NCBI GenBank assembly: GCA_002238565.1
Contig: MPMP01000006.1
Coordinates: forward strand, 1-64,000
Direction: 5' to 3'
Source: Albidovulum sp. bin36
GTDB lineage: Bacteria; Pseudomonadota; Alphaproteobacteria; Rhodobacterales; Rhodobacteraceae
Length of the DNA stretch: 64,000 nt
The position numbers and the translations under genes are program-made. Shown in pieces: positions 19,234 to 29,006 of the stretch (position 1 is the first letter of the stretch; every line of letters begins with the position of its first letter). A model generated the notes under the pieces. That model was not told the origin of the DNA. It saw nothing but the letters and a program-made list of their open reading frames with translations, and did not search any database.

Positions 19234-19424
19234 CGATCCCCTCCAGATGCAAGTTGCTCTATAAGGCCGGCCGCGATGCCGGGCAAGACTGGACTCTAGA
19301 TGCGCAGGCGTCGATTCAGTCGGTCCGGCTGCAGGCCGTCGCCGAAACCTGAATTGGCGAATGTTGGTGGTTTCGATTAATACTGCCAAAGAAGCGGTAC
19401 TGCCGATTATCGGGGCGCGCCACG

Positions 19425-20219
19425 ATGCATAGCAACAGAATGCCAAAAAGCCGGGACGATGCGGAAGCGCTGCTCCGATTGCATTTGGAATACGCCGTCG
19501 ATCAGGCGATCGGAGACGAGCCTATCAATCGCTACGAACTTGATAAGCGCGACGCGCGCCCGCTCGAGCCGGCGAAAAAGCCCGCGGTTCCGGAACCGAG
19601 CGAGCCTTTGGACAAGGTCGCAGCCGCCGCCGAAATGGCTGGGAAGGCCCGGAATCTTGAAGAGCTTCGCGACGCAATGGAGTCTTATGAGCACTGCAAT
19701 TTGAAGAATTCCGCGCGGCGGCTGGTTTTTTCCGACGGCCGCCCGGATGCGAGGCTGATGATCGTGGGCGAGGCTCCCGGGCGCGACGAGGACATCCAGG
19801 GCAAGCCGTTCGTAGGCAAGGCTGGCCGCCTGCTGGACGCGATGTTCGCCGCCATTGATTTGTCCCGCAATTCCGATACTGCTGAAAACGGCCTGTATAT
19901 TACGAATGTAATCCCCTGGCGTCCGCCAGGAAACAGGGCGCCGGAAACAGAGGAAATAGAAATGATGCGGCCCTTCGTTTTCAGGCATGTCGAGCTAGCC
20001 GAACCGGAATTGCTCGTTCTCATGGGAAACATTGCCTGCAGCGCGATTATCAATTCCATGGGCATTACCAGGATTCGCGGCGATTGGCGCGAAGTTCAAG
20101 GCATTCCGGTCATGCCGACCTTTCATCCCGCGTACCTGCTAAGAAACCCCTTGTCCAAGCGGTTGGCTTGGCATGACTTGCTGGCCGTCAAAGTGAAAAT
20201 GGGAGAGTCGAAGCAATGA
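19425..20219 (+). CDS. Uracil-DNA glycosylase, family 4-like
   Basis: Removes uracil from DNA. A 264-residue protein with an Ala/Pro/Glu-rich N-terminal linker and a catalytic half containing [21 protein letters not shown] (about residues 112-132), [17 protein letters not shown] (about 158-174), [13 protein letters not shown] and the motif [16 protein letters not shown] (about 227-242). These match the Fe-S family 4/5 glycosylases. The gene overlaps moaB by four bases (ATGA) and is divergent from pyrB. An internal ATG at 19440 is an alternative start. Confidence 0.9.
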   Translation: MHSNRMPKSRDDAEALLRLHLEYAVDQAIGDEPINRYELDKRDARPLEPAKKPAVPEPSEPLDKVAAAAEMAGKARNLEELRDAMESYEHCNLKNSARRLVFSDGRPDARLMIVGEAPGRDEDIQGKPFVGKAGRLLDAMFAAIDLSRNSDTAENGLYITNVIPWRPPGNRAPETEEIEMMRPFVFRHVELAEPELLVLMGNIACSAIINSMGITRIRGDWREVQGIPVMPTFHPAYLLRNPLSKRLAWHDLLAVKVKMGESKQ

Positions 20220-20743
20220 GCAGAGAATTTGTTCCGGTCAGGATCGCCGTATTAACGGTCTCGGACTCTCGAAGCCTGGACGATGACAAGTCGGGCGATC
20301 TGCTGCGGGATCTCATAGAATCTGCAGGGCACGAGGTCGCCTGCAGATCGCTTGTGCGCGATGATCGCGCGTCGATCTCCGCGCAGCTGGCATCATGGGC
20401 TGCCGATCCAAACGTTGACGTCGTCATTTCAACGGGCGGAACCGGGCTAACCGGCAGAGACGTTACGGTTGAAGCCCATCGGGACGTGTACGAGAAGGAG
20501 ATCGATGCCTTTGCTCCTGTATTTGCGTTCGTCTCCATGAGGAAGATCGGCGTTTCGGCGGTTCAGTCGAGAGCGTGCGCAGGCGTCGCGAAGGGGACGT
20601 ACCTTTTCGCGCTGCCGGGATCGCCCGGGGCGTGCCGCGACGCGTGGGAGGAAATTCTTAAGCCGCAGCTCGACTACAGGCACCGTCCCTGCAACTTCGT
20701 GGAAATTCTACCTAGGCTTGAGGAGCATTTGCGCAGGAAGTGA
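20216..20743 (+). CDS. moaB: Molybdenum cofactor biosynthesis protein MoaB
   Basis: A 175-residue MoaB/Mog-family protein, which binds molybdopterin and in some bacteria adenylates it. Signature segments are VRIAVLTVSDSRSLDDDKSGD (about residues 8-28), VVISTGGTGLTGRDVTVEA (about 68-87) and FALPGSPGACRDAWEEIL (about 140-157). It is translationally coupled to the uracil-DNA glycosylase gene. No other moa/moe genes are in this window. Confidence 0.95.
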   Translation: MSREFVPVRIAVLTVSDSRSLDDDKSGDLLRDLIESAGHEVACRSLVRDDRASISAQLASWAADPNVDVVISTGGTGLTGRDVTVEAHRDVYEKEIDAFAPVFAFVSMRKIGVSAVQSRACAGVAKGTYLFALPGSPGACRDAWEEILKPQLDYRHRPCNFVEILPRLEEHLRRK

Positions 20744-22134
20744 AATCGAAGCCCTGGATTGCCGAGGAAAATCCGGCTAATTTGCACGGCACGGTCGAAA
20801 CTCATGAAGTTGAATGGCGAAATTCCGAATTTGGCCGGTCGCTAGACGCAGTTTTCGACGGGCTTGCGTGAATGCATCGTTTAATTTCTCGAGAATAAGT
20901 TTTCTTGTTCGTCTCTTGAGTTAATCAACCGCGCCCTTCAGCAAATTTCCTTCACGCTCCTTTGCAACTCCCGTCAAAAACGGATTCCTTCAGAGCTTGG
21001 GCGCGGGGGCCAAATGGCAGGCGATCCCGGAAGCGTCCGCCGCCAGGCCCTCTTCGGATTACTTCCTGTCGGCGCACTCGGCACGAGAGACGGTAGTCTT
21101 ATGTGCTTCTTATGGCGATTGCAGTCAGACTTAGGGATAATCAAGGATGCCAGGCCGATCCTTTTCGGGATCTTCAACAATGGTCTTTGTTTGCGCCGGA
21201 ACGCAAATGACTGAAAACCAAATACGATCTAGAAACCGCCGTGTAGAAGTGCGCTGTTGCGATCGATGCTCCGGAAGGGGAGGTGTGCTTGTGTGACTAC
21301 TCGCCTCCCGAGTGCCTGCACTTGCCCGAGTTCTGGAAGCGTCGCCCGGTCGCAACCGTTTTTCGGCACGCAACCCTTCACGACGCTGTCGCCTTAGTGC
21401 CATCGACTTCAAGGAAGCAACCCGATTTGCGGTTTTCGGTTCCAGTCCGTCCCCCATTGATGGAAATGAAACCTGGGCAGTTAGCAATCGCGTTACTTCG
21501 ATGGCCGTCAGCCGGCTTTTGCCGGCTCGCGGTAGACCCGCGACGTCTGAGCAGGAGTACTTGGACATACTTCAGAAGGTGATCTACAACTTGGCCGCCC
21601 CTAGACAATTGCGGGCCAAGGCACAATATTATCCCTGCTTGCGGGATTTACGGATTGCGGCCTCTCCTCCGGGAAACCGGAGGGCGAATAGAAGGCTTCG
21701 GCCTTCTTTCCAATTCAGGGACATTGGCTGGAAGCCGAGGATTCTCCCATATGTCGCAACCAAGCCGGTATAGTGGAGCTTGGCCGCAGCTGGGAATCCT
21801 CGGCACCGTTCGCAGCGGAAGGCGGTTGATGTGGAATATCCACTGCGGAGCCGACGCCCGCGTATTCCGCCGCGCCGAATTCGCCGGAATTCCATGTGCC
21901 CTGCGGTCCGGAGCTACTTCTGCCCGGCAAGGAAAGCGTTTCCTTAACCGATTGCTGTCGGATGCTAGCCGATACTAACGTGATTTCCTAAGCGCAAACA
22001 TCAGGATGTCGGCGGCGCTCGGGCTTCGCCGGCCGGCTTGTCGCAATTTTGCGCAACTGTCAGGCAAGCAGCCTATTCGGGGCATCTGCCCGCGTTTCCT
22101 GGCGGCTGTTTCCAGCCGCGGGCACCCGAGAGCT
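20744..22134. other. 1.4-kb region without intact gene
   Basis: No complete gene is recognised. Open frames up to about 150 codons on both strands are unlike any family I know. One short stretch (21546-21590) reads SEQEYLDILQKVIYN, reminiscent of the N-terminus of thymidylate synthase, but the similarity does not continue. The region may be eroded coding sequence. Confidence 0.4.
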
Positions 22135-22947
22135 TTAGGATGGGCCGCAGCCGTTGATTTCAATGGCTTCCTTCGGGTTGAGCACCGTGATGCGCAGCTT
22201 CGATGCATCCAGTTCCAGGTTACCGTTTGAGCCTAGAAACATTTCGGATTTCGCCTCTAGAATATTCGAATTCGGTCTGCCGACATTTGCGCTCCCGAAT
22301 CGCACCCACTCGTCCGCGTATTCGAAAATGACATGGTCCGGACCAAGCGTGTTCGGCAACGGGATTCGCGCAGTAGCGAAGAGTCCGGCTTCCGAAAATT
22401 CGAAGCCGCATTCAACGGTCTTCATCCCCGATTCAACCCAACCTTGAGGGATGCTTTCCATTGCGCTTTGTATCGCCGGGTCGACTATTCCGGGCGGAGT
22501 CAGCGACACCGAAAAGTCGTACGAAACGGGTATGCATACCTCTTTGCAGATGCCGGCGAAAAAATTCCCTTCGAATTCAATCGGCGCATCATTGTTTTCC
22601 GGATGAACTTCTACGGGAAACAAAACCTCATTTTCATAGCCGATAATCGTCATGCCGTATTGCTCGAATACCTTCGGGCTCGGAAAGAGCACGTTCGCCC
22701 TTTTCAAATTCCTGGATGATTCAATCTCAAGATGTGGAGGGATTCCGCCTTCGCCGGGAACGCGCCAATAGGTTTTCCACCCTTCATCAAGTGACATTCG
22801 TATGCCTGACATGTGAATCTCGCCGGTCTCCCCGGCGTGCCGCCAGCCCGGATGGAATTTGACCTCTACTGCCAAATCCATTCCGCGGGCCGGATCGTTC
22901 GCAATCGTCGCAATTGCCAGCACTAGCGCAGAAAAACGGGTGTTCAT
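22135..22947 (-). CDS. DsbD alpha-domain-like periplasmic protein
   Basis: A 270-residue exported protein. MNTRFSALVLAIATIANDPARG is a likely signal peptide. The mature part has GWKTYWRVPGEGGIPPHLEIE, the W..YWR.PG..G.PP pattern of DsbD N-terminal-domain proteins, and a cysteine pair in FAGICKEVCIPVSYDFSV. This family relays electrons in periplasmic disulfide reduction. The transmembrane DsbD core and C-terminal thioredoxin are missing, as is usual for this free-standing alphaproteobacterial version. The start at 22947 gives a proper signal peptide; 22965 is an alternative. Confidence 0.8.
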   Translation of the reverse strand: MNTRFSALVLAIATIANDPARGMDLAVEVKFHPGWRHAGETGEIHMSGIRMSLDEGWKTYWRVPGEGGIPPHLEIESSRNLKRANVLFPSPKVFEQYGMTIIGYENEVLFPVEVHPENNDAPIEFEGNFFAGICKEVCIPVSYDFSVSLTPPGIVDPAIQSAMESIPQGWVESGMKTVECGFEFSEAGLFATARIPLPNTLGPDHVIFEYADEWVRFGSANVGRPNSNILEAKSEMFLGSNGNLELDASKLRITVLNPKEAIEINGCGPS

Positions 22948-23345
22948 TGAGTTTCCGCCTATCAAAATTGAGATTTAAGGGTTCCGGCAATTGAAAGGCA
23001 AATCAAATCTTTGCAACAATCGGAGGCGTGCGACCGAAGTGCTAAAGCTATCCGAATAAGCTAGCTCGCGGGTTCAGCCGATAGCGGTTGCTTCGGCAAG
23101 GCGGCGGAAGTCGCTGCTCGCCTCAATGAGACCGGAATTATCCGGCATCTAGGCGTCAGGCAAAGCCGGCGAATTCAAAAAAGGATTGCCTTGAAGCATT
23201 CGAATTTAGGGAAAAAATTAATTTTGGGAATTCCAGCCAAGTTTGGTAGTGTGATCGAACAAGTCGCAGTATTGTTGCTTTATTGCTGTCAGCCGATTTT
23301 TGAGCGTAGCTTTTGCCTGAGAAACACGAAATGGGAGGTTTAGTC
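22948..23345. other. Divergent regulatory region
   Basis: About 400 bases between the DsbD-like gene and the ABC sugar operon, which read in opposite directions. It must contain both promoters. No gene is seen. Confidence 0.4.
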
Positions 23346-24710
23346 ATGCATAAGCGTTTATCGTACCCAATTGCAGTTGCGTCATTTGGATTAGCTATGT
23401 CGTTTTCGACTCCGGGCGTATCCGCTCAGGAGATAATTGAACTGAATCTTTGGTCGCGCGCCGACCAGTCCGGTCCGCTTCGCCCGGGCAATATCCTGGA
23501 GGGCGCCAATCGCTTGAATGCGCAACTCGAAATGGACGGGGCGGATTATCGCGTATCCATAACGGTCAACGAGCAGCCGGACCAAGGCGGCTACGACAGC
23601 GACGCGGAAAGATTGCTTAGAGCATTCGCGATCGGCGAGGGGCCGGACATTTTCCATCAGGCTCACGAGTGGATTTGCGCTTTCGCGGAGCCGGGATATC
23701 TTTTCGATCTGACCGACTACACTCACGACAACCCGCAATTTTTCGCCGATATATTCGAGTCGTTGTGGGAATCGACCGAATGCGGCGGCCGACGCTTCGC
23801 CGTGCCGCAAGACGCCGAAGCCAGAATGTTCTTTTTCAACAAGGGACTGATGAAAGAGGCCGGATTCTCTGAAGAAGAGATCGAGAGCTTGGACGAGCGA
23901 GTTCTTGCCGGCGAAGTTACACTTGACGGCATCTCGGAAATCGCGAAGCAGATCGTCGACAATTCGGACGCGGAATACGGAATCTTGCATCGACCGTCGC
24001 GCGGGCCCGATTATCTGATGATCTTCAACCAGTACGGAAGCAGCTTCCTGGACCCCGAATCGGGCATGCTGCTTCTTGAGGAAGGGAAACTCGCCGACGC
24101 TTACGGATGGTTCGAAAGAAATGTTCAGAACGGAGTAACTCCGAGCAACAATACCTCGATGGATTGGGGTTTCGTTCGCGATCAGTTCTGGAAGGAAAAC
24201 AACGCGGTAATGTGGATGTACGGCGTATGGGATATAGGTTCGCATGCCGTTCCGCGCGGCGTTCCGACCGACGAGGAAGGATTTTTCGAATTGTTCGGAT
24301 GGACAGCGGCGCCGGCTCCAGTTGAGGGCGGTCGTCCGGGCAGCTTGACTCACCCGATCGTTTACGGAGTCGGCGCGGGCGAGCACGCCGAAATTGCAGC
24401 GGCAGTAGTTGGCTATGCTTCCGATGCAGATCTCAATACCAACCATGCGGTAACCACGACGCATATAGGAATCAAGAACGCTCAGCTCGAGGATCCTCGC
24501 TACCAGGAAGCGTGGTCCCTTGCGCTGGCCACCGAGCTTCTCGAATTCAGCCACTATATGCCCAACCATCCCGATTTCGGCACGCTTAACCAAATTATCT
24601 ACGAAGCGCTTCAGGGCGTGGAAACCGGGCAGTTGTCCGCAGAAGACGCGGCGGCTTATGTCTTGGACGAGGCTGACGCGCGAATTCCCGATAGCATAGT
24701 TATCAATTGA
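23346..24710 (+). CDS. Carbohydrate ABC transporter substrate-binding protein
   Basis: A 454-residue periplasmic binding protein of the family 1 (MalE-like) type. The signal peptide is about residues 1-24 (MHKRLSYPIAVASFGLAMSF...VSA, cleavage before QEIIELN). Typical body features are LLRAFAIGEGPDIFHQAHEW, the disordered-edge ARMFFFNKGLMKEAGFSEEE and MWMYGVWDIGSHAV. The start at 23346 follows GGGAGG. It is the first gene of a four-gene importer with two permeases and one ATPase. The substrate is a sugar or polyol by family, not determinable further. A stem-loop lies just after the stop. Confidence 0.9.
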   Translation: MHKRLSYPIAVASFGLAMSFSTPGVSAQEIIELNLWSRADQSGPLRPGNILEGANRLNAQLEMDGADYRVSITVNEQPDQGGYDSDAERLLRAFAIGEGPDIFHQAHEWICAFAEPGYLFDLTDYTHDNPQFFADIFESLWESTECGGRRFAVPQDAEARMFFFNKGLMKEAGFSEEEIESLDERVLAGEVTLDGISEIAKQIVDNSDAEYGILHRPSRGPDYLMIFNQYGSSFLDPESGMLLLEEGKLADAYGWFERNVQNGVTPSNNTSMDWGFVRDQFWKENNAVMWMYGVWDIGSHAVPRGVPTDEEGFFELFGWTAAPAPVEGGRPGSLTHPIVYGVGAGEHAEIAAAVVGYASDADLNTNHAVTTTHIGIKNAQLEDPRYQEAWSLALATELLEFSHYMPNHPDFGTLNQIIYEALQGVETGQLSAEDAAAYVLDEADARIPDSIVIN

Positions 24711-24729
24711 AATAGCTTGAAGAAAATTT

Positions 24730-24753
24730 CGGGGAAGCCTTCGGGTTTCCCCG
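24730..24753 (+). promoter_or_regulatory. Intercistronic stem-loop after binding protein
   Basis: CGGGGAAGCC pairs with GGTTTCCCCG (10 bp with one G-T wobble) around a TTCG tetraloop. There is no T-run, so it is more likely a 3'-end protector of the binding-protein mRNA than a full terminator, as between malE and malF. This would raise binding protein over permease. Confidence 0.7.
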
Positions 24754-24839
24754 TCGCCCGAAGATTTATTTCGGTCATTCAAAGATGCGCATTGAAATTG
24801 GTTTGAATACATTTTTGGAAAGTACGGTCCGGATAGGCC

Positions 24840-25796
24840 ATGGGAGCGGTTAAAGAGGAAGCGGTCGTCCGCTCGAATGTCCGGAAGGCAATGAAGGCGC
24901 GCGAGCGCGCCAACATGGCGATTTTCTTCGGTCCGGCATTCTTGATCGTCAGCTTTTTTTTCGTCGTTCCCGTTATTGTCGACATTGCGATTTCGTTCAC
25001 CGACCTGGGACGAGAATTGCGAATTACGGAAATCACAACCAAGAATTACGACAGGGCGTTCACGGGAGACCGTCAGCTGCCGGGCGTAATAGCAAGGACC
25101 GTATTTTACGTTGGCGCGACACTGCTGATTTTCAACACTACGTTCGGTCTTGTACTTGCCTTGGCGACGACGGCGATTCCGAAAACTTCGGGCACGTTTT
25201 TCCGCGCCGTCTGGCTGCTGCCTCGCATGAGCCCGTCCGTCGTTTACGCCATCCTGTGGATTTGGTCGATTCACGGCGGCGACACCAGCCTAGTGAATCA
25301 GATCCTAAAGAACCTATTCGGGTCCGAAAAGCCTATTGACTTAATTCAATTGGAGCCGATGTGGGTCATTATTTTTGCGAACGGCTTTATCGGCGCGTCC
25401 TTCGCCATGATCATTCTAACATCGGCTATTAGAAGCATACCGGAGCATTTGTATCATGCGGCGCGATGCGACGGCGCCGGTTCGCTGGCGGTTACCTGGC
25501 ACATTACGCTTGCGCATCTTCGGTGGCCGCTTACCTACATTTTCATTTGGCAAACACTCTCCCTGCTGACCAGTTTCGAATACATTTTGCTGATCACCGG
25601 GGGAGGGCCGTTTCGGGCGACGACGGTTTACGCGATTTTCATTTTTCAGCGCGCATTCGGATCGGCCGGCCAGTACGCCTACGGTGCGGCGCTTGCGTTT
25701 TTCCTTATCGTTCCGGGAGTAATCTTGGCTCTCTTGCTCTGGCGCGTTTCCAAAATGGGAACGCTGCTGCAGAAGCCACGGATCGAGGTGCAATAG
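24840..25796 (+). CDS. Sugar ABC transporter permease (MalF-type)
   Basis: A 318-residue inner-membrane permease. The first helix is IFFGPAFLIVSFFFVVPVIVD (about residues 24-44) and five more hydrophobic helices follow. The EAA-loop region is IPEHLYHAARCDGAGSLAVTWHITLAHLRWP (split by residues about 200-230), where AA..DGA contacts the ATPase. It lies 3 bases before the second permease gene. Confidence 0.9.
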   Translation: MGAVKEEAVVRSNVRKAMKARERANMAIFFGPAFLIVSFFFVVPVIVDIAISFTDLGRELRITEITTKNYDRAFTGDRQLPGVIARTVFYVGATLLIFNTTFGLVLALATTAIPKTSGTFFRAVWLLPRMSPSVVYAILWIWSIHGGDTSLVNQILKNLFGSEKPIDLIQLEPMWVIIFANGFIGASFAMIILTSAIRSIPEHLYHAARCDGAGSLAVTWHITLAHLRWPLTYIFIWQTLSLLTSFEYILLITGGGPFRATTVYAIFIFQRAFGSAGQYAYGAALAFFLIVPGVILALLLWRVSKMGTLLQKPRIEVQ

Positions 25797-25799
25797 GCC

Positions 25800-26906
25800 A
25801 TGCCGGGGAACGGAACGCCCGCCGAGGGCAATAACGCTCAGAAGCATTGGAACTTACTGGCATCCAAGTCCCGCCGAAATCGCCGCGTTAAGGACGCTTC
25901 ATTGTTCGCATTCCTTATCGCCGCGTCGATTCCGATAATAATACCTTATTTCTGGCTGCTAACGCTGGCGTTTTCGGCCGGCCGGGAGGGTGTCGATACG
26001 AGAGTTCTTTGGCCGTCGATTTTCATACTGGTTCCGGCCGTGGTCCTGACCTGGGTATGGGCGACAATCGCCGATACGAGGAGAAGGGCAATGACCGGCT
26101 GGGGCGTAATTTGGGCGGTTGCGATCGCGGTCTATGCGATATTCCTAGGCCCGGAGCTTCACCTGTACAATTTTCGATTCCTGCTGAACCCGGATTTCAA
26201 TGCCGCATACACCGACATCGTCGCCGCGAAGGATAATCCGGGATTCAGCGTTACGTCCTTCCCGTCCGTGTGGACGGCGTTTTGGAATTCGCTATTCATT
26301 GCCGGCGTTTCGACGGTAATAGTAATCTTCGCCGCCAGCCTCGCGGGATACTACATTTCGAGATTCCAGTATCGGTTTCGCGAAACTTCGCTCGCTGCGA
26401 TGCTCGTGCTTCACGCATTTCCTACGACCGTTCTGCTAATACCGATCTTTCTCGTCATTTGGAAAATCGGGCTGCTGGATACTCTTTTCGGCATCGTCCT
26501 GGTCATCGTCGGCATCGAATTGCCGTTTGCGGTTTTCATCATGAAAGGCTTTTTTGACGCCGTGCCCTGGGAAATTGAAATGAGCGCGCTGACGGACGGC
26601 GCCACCCGTCGGCAAGCCTTCTATAAAGTCGTCTTGCCGCAGGTTACCAACGGCATGATTGCGGTTTCCGTGTTTGTATTCATTCGCGGCTGGGAAGAGT
26701 TCATATTCGTGCTGACGCTTCTGGCAACGAATGCGAAGTGGACTATGAGCCTGTACACGTTCTTCGTTACCGAGGAGACGAATTTAGGAATCGACTACGG
26801 AGTCGTATCGGCGGTTGCGGTCTTTTACATTATGCCGAGCTTCCTGCTTTACACGATCGCCCAAAAGTACTTGCTGCAAATGTCGGTCGGCGGAATAAAG
26901 GGCTGA
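25800..26906 (+). CDS. Sugar ABC transporter permease (MalG-type)
   Basis: A 368-residue permease, longer than most MalG proteins (about 280). The extra length is near residues 65-140, where additional hydrophobic helices (IFILVPAVVLTWVWATIAD, GVIWAVAIAVYAIFLG) are inserted before the usual VWTAFWNSLFIAGVST. The coupling loop is VPWEIEMSALTDGATRRQAFYKVVLPQ, present near 255-280. It is sandwiched between permease and ATPase with almost no spacing. Confidence 0.9.
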   Translation: MPGNGTPAEGNNAQKHWNLLASKSRRNRRVKDASLFAFLIAASIPIIIPYFWLLTLAFSAGREGVDTRVLWPSIFILVPAVVLTWVWATIADTRRRAMTGWGVIWAVAIAVYAIFLGPELHLYNFRFLLNPDFNAAYTDIVAAKDNPGFSVTSFPSVWTAFWNSLFIAGVSTVIVIFAASLAGYYISRFQYRFRETSLAAMLVLHAFPTTVLLIPIFLVIWKIGLLDTLFGIVLVIVGIELPFAVFIMKGFFDAVPWEIEMSALTDGATRRQAFYKVVLPQVTNGMIAVSVFVFIRGWEEFIFVLTLLATNAKWTMSLYTFFVTEETNLGIDYGVVSAVAVFYIMPSFLLYTIAQKYLLQMSVGGIKG

Positions 26907-26909
26907 TTC

Positions 26910-27986
26910 ATGGCGACGATAGAATTCAGGGGAATCAACAAGAAGTTCGGCGACGAGACGATCATCCCGGAAATGAATCTGAAGATCGATGACGGCGAAT
27001 TCGTTGCCTTGCTCGGTCCGTCGGGCTGCGGCAAATCGACGACCCTTTTCATGCTCGCGGGCATCTATCTGCCGACCGACGGCGAATTGCTTTTCGACGG
27101 CGCTCGCGTCAACGAAGTCGAGGCCCGCGATAGAAACGTCGGAATCGTCTTTCAGTCGTATGCGCTTTATCCGCACATGACCGTCGCGAAGAACATCGCA
27201 TTCCCGCTGCGGTTCAAGAAGACTCCCGAGGCCGAGATCAACCGCCGAGTCAAGGAAGCCGCTGAATTGGTTCGAGTGGGCGAGCTGCTCGAGCGACGGC
27301 CCGAGCAGCTTTCCGGTGGCCAGCAGCAAAGGGTGGCTCTAGCCAGAGCGCTGGTAAAAGATCCCGCATTGCTGCTTCTCGACGAACCGCTTTCGAATCT
27401 CGACGCGACGCTTCGCCTGGCAATGCGCACGGAAATCAAGGCGCTCCAGGAGCGGCTGAAGGTTACAACGGTGCTCGTTACTCACGATCAGATCGAAGCG
27501 ACGACTATGGCGGACCGCATCGTCTGCATGCACGCCGGCAAGATTGAGCAGATCGGAACGCCCGACGACCTATACAAGAGGCCCGCGACCAGATTTGTCG
27601 CGGAATTCGTGGGTTCGCCGCCGATCAATACTTTCCAGGGAGCCGCCGCCGACGGCGTTGTCGAGCTCGGCGGCGCCAGGCTGGCCATTAGCGGCGGCGC
27701 GAACGGACCGGTATACGTGGGCCTAAGACCTGAGCATCTTTTTTTCGCCGATGGGGGGATTCCCGCCAAGATCGTGCAGCACGAGCCCATGGGGCGGGAG
27801 ATTCTGTATGTTTGCGATACGCCTCTCGGCATGGTGCGCATCCTCGAAGCCGCGGCAACCGCAAGCCAAAGCATTGGATCGGAGACTCATTTCGGATTCG
27901 ATTCGGCCCACTCTCTGGTTTTCGAGTCCGCTTCGGAAAATTTGATTGGCAATGCGCGCGTTAGCGCGATCGAATCCGGTTCCTAG
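26910..27986 (+). CDS. Sugar ABC transporter ATP-binding protein (UgpC/MsmK type)
   Basis: A 358-residue ATPase. Walker A is GPSGCGKST (about residues 36-44), Q-loop FQSYALYPHM, signature LSGGQQQRVALARAL (about 134-148), Walker B LLLLDEPLSNLD and switch His in VTHDQIEATTMADR. The C-terminal third (VGSPPINTFQGA..., VYVGLRPEHLF) is the MalK/UgpC regulatory TOBE-like domain. Last gene of the operon, with AAAGGG upstream of its ATG. Confidence 0.95.
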   Translation: MATIEFRGINKKFGDETIIPEMNLKIDDGEFVALLGPSGCGKSTTLFMLAGIYLPTDGELLFDGARVNEVEARDRNVGIVFQSYALYPHMTVAKNIAFPLRFKKTPEAEINRRVKEAAELVRVGELLERRPEQLSGGQQQRVALARALVKDPALLLLDEPLSNLDATLRLAMRTEIKALQERLKVTTVLVTHDQIEATTMADRIVCMHAGKIEQIGTPDDLYKRPATRFVAEFVGSPPINTFQGAAADGVVELGGARLAISGGANGPVYVGLRPEHLFFADGGIPAKIVQHEPMGREILYVCDTPLGMVRILEAAATASQSIGSETHFGFDSAHSLVFESASENLIGNARVSAIESGS

Positions 27987-28403
27987 CGCGAATACCCGAG
28001 CCGCTCGCTTGTCGAAGCTCGCTTCGAATTTCAGGAATTCCCGCCTTTGGCCATGGCGAATCCGCCGATCTTCGATTTTTTATTTATTGCCATGCGGAAA
28101 TGAAATTTCCCTGAATCCCGGATGGACGACTGGATTTATCGGAGTCCATTTGGCCGGAGCCGCGTTTCGCGACCGGGATTTCGTTCGGCGGCCAAGGGCC
28201 GCGATTCGAACGGCGACGGCAATTCGCGCGCTTCCAATCAATTTGCTTTTCGACGCGTCGACGGCGCGTCCGAGGCCTCAGACGCTAGCGATTTGAGCGC
28301 GGTCCGCCGTCCCGCGGCGGGTTTTTATGCATCGCATTTTCAAATAGCCGTGTCGAACGATTGAATTGCTTGCCTAACGGCGACCGAATGGAATAGTGTG
28401 GGC
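27987..28403. other. Intergenic region after the sugar ABC operon
   Basis: About 415 bases with no gene. It contains the terminator-like hairpin described separately and the yqgE promoter. Confidence 0.4.
28304..28326 (+). terminator. Rho-independent terminator-like hairpin
   Basis: CCGCCG (28304-28309), a 5-base loop TCCCG and CGGCGG (28315-28320), followed by GTTTTT. It is 318 bases downstream of the ABC ATPase gene, so it could end that operon's long 3' tail or an unannotated small transcript. Confidence 0.55.
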
Positions 28404-28404
28404 C

Positions 28405-28980
28405 ATGGTTGACGAGAAAAAAAGCGAATTCCTGATCGGCCAGCTTTTGGTCGCCATGCCGGATATCGGCGACCCGCGCTTCGCCAAAAGCGTGATTCTG
28501 CTTTGCTTTCACTCCGAGGAAGGCGCGATGGGCGTCGTGCTGAACAAGCCTGCCGGACAAGTCAAGTTAAGCGACATACTACAGAAAAGTGAAAAGGAAT
28601 CCGTCGAGGAATTCGATTCAATAACCATTCACTTCGGCGGCCCGGTTGAGCAGTACCGCGCAATTTTCGTGCATTCGAGCGATTGCGGTGAATATAGCTC
28701 TACAAAATTTGTGTCGGATGAACTCGGTATCACGACCACGCCCGACATTCTGGAAGACTTTTCTCGCGGCAAGGGCCCGAAATCCAGCAAGCTGCTGCTC
28801 GGCTATGCCGGCTGGAGCCCGGGACAACTCGAAAACGAAATCCAGCAGAATTCCTGGCTCGTTTGCGAGGGCAATCCCGACATCGTATTCGGTACCGGTT
28901 CGGTAGAATTGTGGAATGCGGCGGTGAAGTCGCTAGGCATAGCGCCCAGCATGCTTTCATCCGTAGGCGGGCGAGCCTAG
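28405..28980 (+). CDS. YqgE/AlgH family protein
   Basis: A 191-residue cytosolic protein of the UPF0301 family. Typical segments are FLIGQLLVAMPDIGDPRFAKSVILLC, EEGAMGVVLNKPAG, HFGGPVEQYRAIFVHSSD and LLGYAGWSPGQLENEIQQNSWLV. The molecular function is unsettled in the family. The ATG at 28405 is preferred to GTG at 28396. It converges with the Sua5 gene, with only 26 bases between stops. Confidence 0.9.
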   Translation: MVDEKKSEFLIGQLLVAMPDIGDPRFAKSVILLCFHSEEGAMGVVLNKPAGQVKLSDILQKSEKESVEEFDSITIHFGGPVEQYRAIFVHSSDCGEYSSTKFVSDELGITTTPDILEDFSRGKGPKSSKLLLGYAGWSPGQLENEIQQNSWLVCEGNPDIVFGTGSVELWNAAVKSLGIAPSMLSSVGGRA

Positions 28981-29006
28981 CCCTAGCCGGAACAACCGAA
29001 CATGCT

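Noticed and set aside
21546-21590. Stretch reading SEQEYLDILQKVIYN, like the start of thymidylate synthase
   Set aside because: Only 15 codons match by eye and nothing of the following conserved region is present; could be chance.
23391-25274. A 627-codon open frame antisense to the sugar-binding protein and first permease
   Set aside because: It mirrors the codon structure of well-supported genes, has no recognisable domain, and arises from the GC bias of the sense strand.
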